64,000 nucleotides of DNA, taken from the NCBI GenBank assembly GCA_038277395.1, contig CM076194.1, forward strand, positions 134,325,230 to 134,389,229, given 5' to 3'. Each line of letters begins with the position of its first letter. Within the stretch, counting starts at the first letter, position 1. Of this stretch, positions 32,032 to 41,409 are shown piece after piece. The position numbers and the translations under genes are program-made. The notes below the pieces were generated by a model. It saw only the letters and a list, made by a program, of their open reading frames with translations. It was not told where the DNA came from and made no database searches. This DNA is from Dryocosmus kuriphilus. Its lineage: Eukaryota > Arthropoda > Insecta > Hymenoptera > Cynipidae.

Positions 32032-34669
32032 TTAGGCATTAATCATTCTCGTAGGCAAATCTTTCTCGTAGCGCTTCGATATTTCTGGCGACATTGTACC
32101 CAAAACTTCCAGCAGTGCACTCAAGGAATCTTCATCTGAAATTAAATTTCATAAATTATAATTGTGTTACACTTTATTAATTGAATTTAATTAATTAATT
32201 ATTTTATTTGATTACAAAATTGTAATTTTAAGTTAATTAAAATACTAACCAGTATCCTTAGCATGACCGATGCAAATATTGAGAAAACTTAGGTTGTTAT
32301 TCAAAATTTCAGGTTGCTCTTTCAGCAAAGTTTTAAGGCAACGACCAATTGAAGGGATTGTGTTCACATGGATGTTGAATTTGCTCACACTGAGCGGACA
32401 AGTTTGCACTCTTGGCGAGGCAAAGGCGCAAATAAAGAACGATCTGTAAATTAAAATAATATTAAGTTCTTCAATCTGAAAAATTATACGTGTATGGAAC
32501 CTGTCCCTGATTTAAGAAAATATTTTTAATGACGACTCACCTCTGTAAAAGCTGCATTGTTATAAGGCAAAGTTTTAACTTCAGAGTCTTTCTTTCCCGA
32601 ATTTAAACCATTGATTTTCACCTGAGATTTCCAATGCTCGGATGATACCAGCTTCGTAAACTCTGGCAAGGGAATTTCTTTAGCATTCTGCTTATCTCTT
32701 TTATTTTTATAAGCGGTTCCATATTAAGCTTTGAGAGCTTCGAAACTCACTTCCTGAGTTGTATCGCCACCAATAAAGCGCACTGAAATTTTATACACTC
32801 AAATTTTAGATTAAATAATTTTAATAAAGACCTCAATTAAATAAACCTACCCAATAATTATCTTCAGTTTTAAATCAGACAGATTCGCAACGCTAAATCT
32901 TGTATCAGCCGCAGCATCAGCATCCTTTCTCAGTGACCGAAGAACAGATGTTATTGAGTAGCTGTTCTCAGAAAAGTGTAAGTGACATACACGATAGCTT
33001 CTCAATTGTTCCGTCGAAAGCCCATCAAGAAGTGGATTTTTAATAATATCTCGCCATGCATTACTTCGTCTTACATCCTTCGGAAATGCATGTCTCAAAG
33101 TCAACCTGTCGGACTTACAGCCCGGTACACAACATCGCCAAAAAACTTTACATTTTGGATCTCTCTCAGTTTCAACTAATAACAAAAGAACATGTGGAAT
33201 GTAAAGAATAAGTTATAAAGAGTCGTACTTTTAAGCTATCAAAACATATGAATTACTACACGATGATTTATCGATTTTTAAAATTTTTTAAAAGGTTTTT
33301 CAGAATTAAAAATTATTAATTAAAAATCAATTAAAAAATTATTTCACCCAAGGCTCTATCGACCTTCAGGTATATATTCGCATCATGACACTCGCGCACA
33401 CTCGCGCTTGACAATTACTTTTTTTTCGATCCATTGTAAATTTGCAATTCTTTTTTTGAGATTTTCCAAATTTTTACAATGCAGGATTTCAAATCTTATA
33501 GGTTAAACGATGAGTTTCATAAATAAATTTTGTAGTTTTTGTAAGGTTAAGAATTGTGCTCCTTAATATTTTGTCATATCTTGCAAAATTTTGCTAAAAA
33601 GTGGTTATTTCTTTTTATTCAATTACATATTTCACACATAACTCAAAAACTACTCCTCTCTACAAAAAATTATGAAAAGAAAATTTGCAGACAATAGTTT
33701 AAATTCGAAACCCTTTACAAAAAATAAGAACACAGTGTGTAAGGCTCTTCATATCACAAAAAACCGTCTATTCATACCGAAAAATCGGTAGGGGTAGCTC
33801 ATGTCCTAATAACAAGTAAAATACAAAAGTGGGAAATTAAAGTGTAAGAAATTTGAAATTAAATAGTGGAACAGAAAATCATAAATAATAGGTATATTGC
33901 ATTTTTTTAAAACACTTTATTTTGTAAAACACCTTAAAATATTAAAATTCCTTGAATCTGTAATATCTATTTTAAAAAAAACTGTATAATCATTCGAAAT
34001 CATTAATATTTTGGAGTGCTTCAAAATCTCGGTGCAATTGCAGAATAGCCACGCCATCTCTCTATTTACTACACAACATTTTTTTAAAGGAAACAGTCTA
34101 TTACAATCTTTACTTGAACTATTAATGAAGTGATTTGACCAGAAAAAAAGTTAAGAATTTTTATTATTTTACTTAATAGAAGGTGTTAAATATGGGTGTT
34201 CCGCGGTATGTGAATGATCGTATTTACCTGATCGTTCACATGCTTCTAAAGTTCCGTACCCCTTTTCTAATTCATTTTTCCTAAAAAAATGTTGATTCAA
34301 TCCCTACCCCCTTTCCAATTCATTTTTTGTAAAAAAAATGTTGAGCAAACCCCTATCCCCTTTCCAAGTCCCTTCCCACAAAACTTCAAAAGCATCTAAA
34401 CAATCAGGTAAATACGATTATTCACATACTCTGAGATACTCATATTTAAAACCTTCTAGTAATTAAACTAATAACAATTTCTAACTTTTTCTTATCAAAT
34501 CACTTCATTTATACTTCAATTATAGATTCTATTACTTTTAACTTCTTTAATCCTAATCTTAATAAAATGTAAACTATAAACTTACCTAACCTCAAAACAT
34601 ATTATAATATTTCTTACCTGCGTTACTTGCTGCACATTTTTTTAATAGTTTTTTCTTCACTACCTTCAT
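32032..34669 (-). pseudogene. Five-exon THAP-domain gene
   Basis: Exons on the minus strand: 34669-34618 (MKVVKKKLLKKCAASNA), 33175-32851, 32782-32541, 32443-32250 and 32135-32032. All introns are GT-AG. Exon 1 joins exon 2 in phase, giving a THAP zinc finger: CCVPGCKS, HAFPKD, W, then CHLHF (C2CH). Later exons encode LPEFTKLVSSEHWKSQVKIN, LYLRLCLAKSANLS, NIHVNTIPSIGRCLKTLL and SLSALLEVLGTMSPEISKRY, ending at TAA 32032. About 305 residues. One stop (exon 3) and two one-base shifts (at the exon 2/3 join and in exon 4) mark decay. There is no transposase catalytic core, so it may be a cargo or deletion derivative. Confidence 0.65.
34110..34540. repeat. Inverted repeat in THAP gene intron 1
   Basis: Left arm about 34110-34250 (gaagtgatttgac, gaaggtgttaaatatgggtg, gatcgtatttacctgatcg) pairs with the complement of about 34385-34540 (gaaggttttaaatatgagta, aatcgtatttacctgattg). 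The loop is about 135 bp of C-rich repeats (cccctttccaattcatttttt). A MITE-like foldback. Confidence 0.6.
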
Positions 34670-35234
34670 TTTACAAGGTTTGTTTAAAAGAAATCATCCA
34701 AAAATTATCCATCCTAATCAATAGAAGCACAAAAAATTTTAACGGATAAAACTGTTCCGATTATTTTCCGTTATTTTCCAAACATTTCACATATGACTGT
34801 GTTGAGGTACGGCTTGTTGTGCGATGCAAACTCACACAACTATACACAATCATCAGCGACATCTAAAAACTGAAACTTTTTTCTCGAACTATAACGCTAT
34901 TCCAGCAATCCCTATATCAGTTTCCACCCACTGGGCTTGTTTGGCTATGGTTTTTTTTGTGCAACTGGACATTTATGATTGTTTTCTTACGCCGAAAACT
35001 CACTCCAGGAGCTACAATAAAAAATATTCAACAGTATATTTCGAATTTTTTCTTGTAGATAATGTTCAACTTGGATAACGCAAAGTATTATTTAATAATG
35101 TTAAAAATATGAAATTGTGTTTTACAAAAAATTCAGAAATGAGGCTACTAAAATCTATTTTTTGTAAGTAAAGAAATTCAACGATTCAAAGAAAACGGAC
35201 TACCAGAAGTTAGTAATTTGTAAATTTGAAGTAG

Positions 35235-36835
35235 ATCTTCTTCATAGTTTTTCAATGTCAACAGAGTGTTTTATTTGTGCACTCCTCGAAAATACCAACT
35301 TTGACTTTTGGGCTTCACTTCGTAACGCAAAAAACCACCCCGTCTCTACAGCATAGATATGACTTACCCAAAAAATAATTCTTTTTCATAGTTTTTCAAT
35401 GTCAATAGATTCTCCTACTTATGGGCCCCTCGAAAATACCAACTCTGATTTTTGGGCTCTAACTCTTAATACAAAAAATCATCCCGTCTCTTTAGGACAC
35501 ACATGACTATCCCAAAAAATAATTTTTTTCACAGTTTTTCAATGTCAACATAGTCTGTTATTTCTGAGCTCCTCGAAAATAACAACTCTGCTTTTTGGAC
35601 TCCAATCCTTAACTTTCTGCATGGATTTCGAAATATTTTATTTCCAAAATATTCAGCATAAAATTTTTAAGAAGCGCAAAAGAACCGATTATCTCATTTG
35701 TTTTTGTGATCAACAAGATATAAACACATGAATCTAAAAAATTGTCCATTTTAATAGCCTGAATCCTAATGCTTGAACAAGTTACCTCATTAAAGACGTT
35801 ATAGATTAGAAATGATGAGGATAGATATAAGGAACAAACAAATTTTATTTCAAAATGTAATAAAATGTTATAAACAATTTATTGGAAAAAATGATCCAGT
35901 GTATCAATGTGTTGGATAAAAACGTTACTTTGTACTATAACTATTATGATTTATTGTTAGAATGGTATTGCGATACGAGAATTTGAGAGAAGAAAATGCT
36001 TATATATAAACAATTAGCAAAGTTATAAAAAATTTTTCCATACATGAACAACCGTGGGCTAGAGAATAGGTATAGCATTTACTTATTCTAAATAATAAAT
36101 TGGGTGGAGAAAAAAACAGTCCACTACATCGACTCTATGTAGGTAAGTTTTGCGCAGAATGGAATTGCGTAATCAGTTTTTTCGCAATTTGCAGATTTAA
36201 AGAAAAATAAATTGTTGAAACAATTTTTGTTTAAACATTTGAAAGGTCATATTTCTTTTCACGTAGAAACATCTATGAAAAAAGATTATTTTTTGGGAAA
36301 GTCATATCTGTACTGTAGAGACGGGTTGGAGCCTAAAAATCTGAGTTGGAGCCCAAAAATCTGTGTTGGAGCCCAAAGATCTGCGTTGGTATTTCGAGGA
36401 GCCCAAAAATAAGAAACCATATTTACATTGAAAAATTCTCAAAAGATTATTTTTTGGCAAAGTTTCATTTTTGTGGTAGAGGTGGGGTGGTTTTTTGCAT
36501 TAAGGATTAGAGCACAAAAATCAGTTGCTATTTTTGAGGAGCCCAAAAAGAGGAGACTCTATTCACATTGAATCACACTGAAAAAGCTTGAAAAAGATTA
36601 TTTTGTGGGAAACTCATATCTGTGCTGTAGAGAAGGGGTGTTGGAGCTCATAAATCTGAGTTGGTATTCTCGAGAAGCCCAAAAGTAAGACACTCTATTG
36701 ATATTGAAAAGCTACAAATAAGATCATTTTCTGGCAAAGTCTTATCTTCGTGGTAGATGTGGGGTGGTATTTTGCATTAAGGGTTGCAGCCCAAAAATCA
36801 GAGTTGGTATTTCTGAGGAGCCCAAAAAATCCCAA
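35235..36835. repeat. Inverted arrays of a 145-bp repeat
   Basis: Three tandem units at 35235-35640 (tttttcaatgtcaa, ctcgaaaataccaactctg, ttttgggct, aaaaatcatcccgtctct) are mirrored by about four inverted units at 36230-36835 (agagttggtatt...gaggagcccaaaaa, gtggggtggt). The 590 bp between is AT-rich without a gene. Together they would form a large imperfect stem. Confidence 0.7.
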
Positions 36836-37153
36836 AAGTATGGCGGAATTAAATTGGTGAAAAATCGAATTTTCTTGAAGGAGGTTGACTTTGGACCTCA
36901 AGGGTTCTTTTTAGAAAATTGGTTCTTGCGGAATTCATTTGCCGAAAAAAAGCGAGGCACCTCCATAAGAAACTTTATTTTTTGAAAAAAGTAGCGGACC
37001 CCAAATTTTTTTATTGGTGCCCAAAAAACCCCAAAATTCTGCGCTATAAAAAATGTCGAAAATAAAATACGGAGGTGCTAGCTTAATGGACCTAAAATAT
37101 TTTAAAGGTGTTCAAGTGATTTTAAATGATTTAGAAAATTCTGAAATGATATT

Positions 37154-37755
37154 AGTAGAGTGCGGGTACTCTGGAACATTTGTGTTGGGGATAAATACTC
37201 TGGTACATTTATGGTAGGGGGTCTATGGTGGGGGTAAATACTCTGGGACATTTGTGGTCGGGGTAATGTGGAGTGGGGGTTATGGGAAAATTGGAGTGGG
37301 GGTTTTAATTAGTATGAATTAAAAATAACTAGAGTGATTTATGTATTTCTAATCTAATTTTCTTAAATCTAAAATTAAGGTTAATTATTTTTTAAATTTC
37401 GAATGTAGATAATTCTATACTAATAAAATTGTCTTAATCTTTTATTAAAATGATTTACGTAATTCTAATCTAATTTTTAAGATCTAAAATTGAAATTAAT
37501 TTTTTTTTCAAATCGCGAAAGTTGCTGAAATCTTTTATTAGAAAATCTGATATGACTAAAATATTTAAACGAGATAATTTTACTTCAAATTATTAACGGG
37601 GACAGATTCGAGAAATGAAAATCACAGTTTTTATTTTATTTTGCTTTTATTTCTTTTCAATCAAGAAAAAAATTATATCTAAATTCTTAATTCTAACGTT
37701 ATGAATAAATCTGAGAATTGAGGTAGAAAATACATCTGAAAATGATTAAAAATTC
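37154..37755 (+). repeat. Maverick II left TIR
   Basis: Starts AGTAGAGTGCGGG and contains gtgggggtaaatactctggg repeats. It then aligns in inverse orientation with 50075-50747 to about gaggtagaaaatacatct. The arm includes several copies of a gg(g)gtaaatactctggaaca word. Confidence 0.85.
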
Positions 37756-37855
37756 GTAGAAATGTAATTACTCTATTAATAAATATTTCACTTTCGATGC
37801 AATGTAGGTAGTAAACATACATGTAATTTCTAAAAATATCAAATGAAAGTATGAA

Positions 37856-38695
37856 TCAACAAATGGTTTCGGTAATTGTTCTTTGATTAAATCTTATAAA
37901 ATAATCAGATTTAACGACAATAATCTGCCGAATAAGTGTTTCATTTGGCGATTTAATATTTTCAGCCAAAATGTACTTTCGAGTTTCCATTATTCGAAAC
38001 TTCAAACACTTCTCGATGTCCGTAGCTTGACTTTTTAATCCACGTAAACGTTCATCAGCACAGACGGCAATTTGCTTCAATCCGTCAAAAGTAGTCTTCT
38101 GTAACACTATTGTTGGTCTATTCTCCTTGGTCCGTTTTTTTTCACTATCCCTCGCTGTGTTTTCCTCTTTGTCATCAGGGAAATCGAAGACGATGGCCTT
38201 GCTGCCATTGGATGTAGTAAAGATAATATTCAATTTCCCCAGCCCTACAGGTCTCAGGTAGAAGTTTCCCGTCTCGAAGAAAACTGATACAGTGTCAATT
38301 TTATTTGTAAAGCGTGACCAAGTGACCGAGTCGAAAGAGATCCCCCTGGAGCTAGCAATAACCAGTTTTATGACAGGTTCGGGGCTACCATCAGTCTCTA
38401 GTTCGAGTCCTGTGTAGAGTTGTTTTGAGAAGGAGTTACTCAACGTATATAGTGAAGCCAGTAATACGTGATTAACAGGCTGCCGCACAATCTCTTCAGC
38501 GGGGAACTCAGGTAACTGACGCTTGACAGCAAACCGGTTACTTGTATTTTCTTCTACGACTGTAGATAATCCCATGGATGATACTACTAGCAGCGGCAAC
38601 GTTGGTGGTTTTGTTCTCAGACATAGTGATGCGTTCTGGTTCAATATTAAATTTGGACTGACTGCTCTGTGATGATTTCGATCACTTTTATACAC
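37856..38695 (-). CDS. Maverick II conserved ORF, function unknown
   Basis: An intact 279-codon ORF, the only undamaged long gene of Maverick II, lying just inside the left TIR and facing outward. Segments such as LYTGLELETDGSPEPVIKLV, SSRGISFDSVTWSRF and YFIRF give an alternating strand pattern after a disordered, basic N-terminus. A charged low-complexity stretch (DDKEENTARDSEKKRTKEN) splits the two halves. I recognise it only as of a Maverick-linked type. The real start could be an internal Met. Its intactness contrasts with all neighbours. Confidence 0.5.
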   Translation of the reverse strand: MYKSDRNHHRAVSPNLILNQNASLCLRTKPPTLPLLVVSSMGLSTVVEENTSNRFAVKRQLPEFPAEEIVRQPVNHVLLASLYTLSNSFSKQLYTGLELETDGSPEPVIKLVIASSRGISFDSVTWSRFTNKIDTVSVFFETGNFYLRPVGLGKLNIIFTTSNGSKAIVFDFPDDKEENTARDSEKKRTKENRPTIVLQKTTFDGLKQIAVCADERLRGLKSQATDIEKCLKFRIMETRKYILAENIKSPNETLIRQIIVVKSDYFIRFNQRTITETIC

Positions 38696-38996
38696 TTTGT
38701 TTCACCCCCACCATATGAAACGATGACTCATACAGACTGAACTGGTTACCACCACTAGTGGAAAGAATTTTGTCGGGAATATTCTAGAAGCTTGTCACAT
38801 AAATTGTAAAAAATATTAGAGTGTTATCTGATCTTTATCTATTCTAGGAACACCGCACCAAACGGGTTAATACAAGTTTGTAAATGCATTATACAGGTAC
38901 ATTTTTAAGATATTCTAACCGTTGTAGAAAGGGTAAATTTATTGCTTTTTCCGAGAAGAAAAATTAAAAAAAAAAACAATAAATAACCAATAAGGA

Positions 38997-39197
38997 ATGT
39001 TGGAAAACGTTTTATCTAAAAGTGTCATCGATAGTCGTAAATTAGAGAAACTGCTAAAATACCATGAAAGAATTTTTTTTTTAAACAATAGTAAGATATC
39101 GTTGGAATGTGCCGTTATCTGCGACGAAACTCAAAAAGTGTCGACAGTTAAATCTTTAAAAATTAGATTTATAGCTAAGAATGCGAGTACTAGGTGA
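38997..39197 (+). CDS. Small ORF in Maverick II
   Basis: 66 codons starting MLENVLSKSVIDSRKLEKLL, predicted helical then strand-like. No family recognised. 39200-39630 holds no gene. Confidence 0.25.
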   Translation: MLENVLSKSVIDSRKLEKLLKYHERIFFLNNSKISLECAVICDETQKVSTVKSLKIRFIAKNASTR

Positions 39198-39631
39198 ACA
39201 CCTTTTTCACTGCGTGTGATGTGCGGGATGACGCCATACCCTTTTTATCTGGAATCTTTTCCAGCGTAGACCCATGTCAGTTACCTAGTAAAGGAATTTT
39301 TTTTTTGAAACAAGAGTTACATTTTTATAGTTGAGCGTGAAATTTTTTCCATGTTACACTATAAGACAAAGCAAAGAGATTTTAAGTCAAAATTGACGTG
39401 TCCTTGTAAAAAAAACCTGGCGCCGAACTACTTAGAAGCCACTGTTCCAATTGACCGGTTGACATTTCGATAAATTTAAGATCTTAAAAAGGTTTTTCTT
39501 TACAGTTTCCAAGAAAAGCTTGTAGCTGTCAAGGGTCTGAAATTTTCTAGAAAAAAGGAGTGGGGGTAATAGAGTAGGAGGGATTTTCTTTAAATACAGG
39601 AGATCACCGTGTAGATGGTTAGTAGTGTTTC

Positions 39632-40108
39632 ATGATGTCGCACCCAGCGGAGCTCCGTAAAGTTCTCGAACACATTTCGGGTGATCTAAAAAGACGCAAA
39701 TCGTTGAAAATTTTAAAGTACATTTTGAAAAAATGTAGTATTAGTAAAGTGACGGAGTGTTCGCTTCTGTTAAATAATAGTAATTTTTTACGCATTGCAC
39801 GAAGATGTTTGCGTCAAAAGTACAAAGAGGCCGACGAGAGGATCTTCGAGAAAATAAATGGTAGGGATTTATCTACGAACTTATTATTATTATTTTTTTA
39901 AAGTGATGTGAAAAAAGATTTTATTCTAATGTATTTGTGTTGTGCAGATCGGAACTGCGATAGAGTTAGATGCGTCAGCGAGAATGACCTGCTCTTCTCT
40001 AATGATCTATGGACACCGACTCAGTCTCAGAATCAAAAGGACCTGATGTGGATTCTACGACGACTGCAAGCGTACATGGTGAAAATGAAGCTGGCAAAAA
40101 ATTTTTAA
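39632..40108 (+). CDS. Possible spliced helical gene in Maverick II
   Basis: The first segment reads SHPAELRKVLEHISGDLKRR, then a helical stretch (SLKILKYILKKCSISKV, LNNSNFLRIARRCLRQKY). A GT donor near 39860 (aaatggtaggg) and an acceptor ending at 39946 (tgttgtgcag) join it in phase to RNCDRVRCVSENDLLFSNDL. The later part may switch frame into MDTDSVSESKGPDVDSTTT. Six-helix packing like a death-fold or CARD domain is conceivable but not supported by motifs. The 3' part runs into the dispersed repeat at 40107. Confidence 0.3.
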
Positions 40109-40760
40109 ATAAAAGAAAAATTAATATTCTCATGGCTTATTCGATTTCGATTTCAGCGTTCCAAAATATCCACTCACTTTCTAGAATAATAAACATAGTG
40201 ATCATTATTTACTTCTATTTTGGAAACAGCTCTGATAATTCGATTCTTTATCTATACTAAAATCTTCGTAAGTGTAAAATTAACATTTCTAATCATCATT
40301 ATAAATAGTTTGAATAATTATTCTCGAATTTTACCCTAAAATAACAATTACATATTATCAGACAAAAAAACTTGAGGGACAGACTTTGAAGTGATATTAT
40401 AAAGTCTTAACTCTAAAATATTGAACCTTATTCTTGATTATTAGCTTTTTCAAATAAATGCAAGCGATAACTGTGAATTTGAAAAATTTTAAGAAAATGG
40501 TAATATTATCTAGCAATTTTTCATTTTAAATTTGCGGTTTAGGACAGGTACGTGACAAGAAATTTTAGGTAGTTTTTTATTTATTTATAATTTCTAAATG
40601 GATTCGTTTAAAAATTTTAAACTTAACGAGATTATGCTTTGAAGTAAGTAATTTGTTGATATTTCCTATTTGCTTCCTTTATGAAAAAATTTATTAATCA
40701 AAGAAAATGCGGAAATTTGCTAGGACCTAAAAAAGTTAACCTTTGGTAAACAGTGTTATA
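40107..40760 (+). repeat. Dispersed repeat, uninterrupted copy
   Basis: Same family and orientation as 21657-22200 plus 59623-59760. This copy is continuous through the position where the BEL element interrupts the other (around 40604: ctaaatggattcgtttaaaaatt). It therefore serves as the empty-site reference. It sits inside Maverick II. Confidence 0.75.
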
Positions 40761-40836
40761 TAGCATCATTATTTTAACGAATAAAAATATGATTCAATTG
40801 AGATTGGAGAAGGTGATTATTTTTTTATAAACTTTC

Positions 40837-41190
40837 TTGTTTGCTGCACAGACTTTTTTATGCATCGTCAAAAATCAATTTTTTAATCATTTCTTCTCTA
40901 CAGTAAAAGAATCTGAAGAAGAAACGGAGGAGGAGGAGGAAGGTGGAGAGGAAGAAATTGCGGAGGTGCAAATGGACGAGGGGACTGCAGATTACAGCCT
41001 ACAACAGCAGGAATTGCTCGACAATGAGCAGCAAGATATCAATGAACTCCAGCAGCAACGGATTATACAACAGCAGCAGCACATTCAAACTGTCGGTGTT
41101 GCACAAGCAGTTAAGGGAGAGAGGCTTTTTTTGTTAAATGGGATAGGTCGCGATATTTTAAAAAGTTTAATGCGAATGGACGTGAAATAG
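40837..41190 (+). CDS. Acidic, glutamine-rich ORF
   Basis: 117 codons with an acidic run (EETEEEEEGGEEEIAEV) followed by Gln-rich coil (LQQQELLDNEQQDINELQQQ) and a basic end. It begins near an acceptor-like sequence (tttgctgcacag). It could be the disordered N-terminus of the polymerase gene that follows, or a separate virion protein. Both are inference. Confidence 0.3.
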   Translation: MFAAQTFLCIVKNQFFNHFFSTVKESEEETEEEEEGGEEEIAEVQMDEGTADYSLQQQELLDNEQQDINELQQQRIIQQQQHIQTVGVAQAVKGERLFLLNGIGRDILKSLMRMDVK

Positions 41191-41409
41191 AAATTGAAAT
41201 AGTTCTGAGACCGAGAATGTTGTTGAGTCTTTAAAAAATGCGTTTAGGGCTATTTTTGCATACTCGATGAATTTTATCGACAATCCTTAAGATTTTGCAG
41301 GGATAAAGTTTTCTTCTCATTTTTTTTCAAAGGGTGCTGGTGGTTTTTCATTTCGTCCAGCACGCAATTTAAGTTTCGAGATACTTTGGGACCTTATTTT
41401 TAGAATTAT

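Larger units (their letters stand above)
31422..34933 (-). mobile_element. THAP-gene transposon with 8-bp TSD (P- or hAT-like)
   Basis: 3512 bp. The ends are CAGTGGGTGGAAACT at 31422 and its inverted copy ending at 34933. Perfect 8-bp target-site duplications GGCTTGTT flank it (31414-31421 and 34934-34941). An 8-bp TSD fits both P and hAT superfamilies. The THAP domain favours P, while the CAGTG-type terminus fits the hAT consensus. It contains one spliced THAP gene and two foldback repeats (31561-31725, about 34110-34540), but no recognisable transposase catalytic domain. Confidence 0.8.
31022..35013 (-). pseudogene. Cysteine-rich transposase-like gene, split by insertion
   Basis: The minus strand carries an exon beginning after an acceptor (ttttttattgtag) at about 35014, reading APGVSFRRKKTIINVQLHKK. 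It is cut at 34941 by the 3.5-kb element and continues at 31421 with TRQRHITKKAKK and LCDRKCKKECAEKM, then ENFKTYWKSSNW, TQKTLLLRTCV and RKFNCKYTF. It stops at 31022. Across the insertion, using one copy of the 8-bp duplication, the frame is uninterrupted. The CxxKC/CAEK pattern with a following TYW block resembles N-terminal regions of a transposon-derived protein family of insects. I cannot name it with confidence. Upstream exons were not found. Confidence 0.5.

Noticed and set aside
32982..33179. Plus-strand ORF opposite the THAP exon
   Set aside because: Shadow of the minus-strand C2CH THAP exon, which has consistent splice sites.
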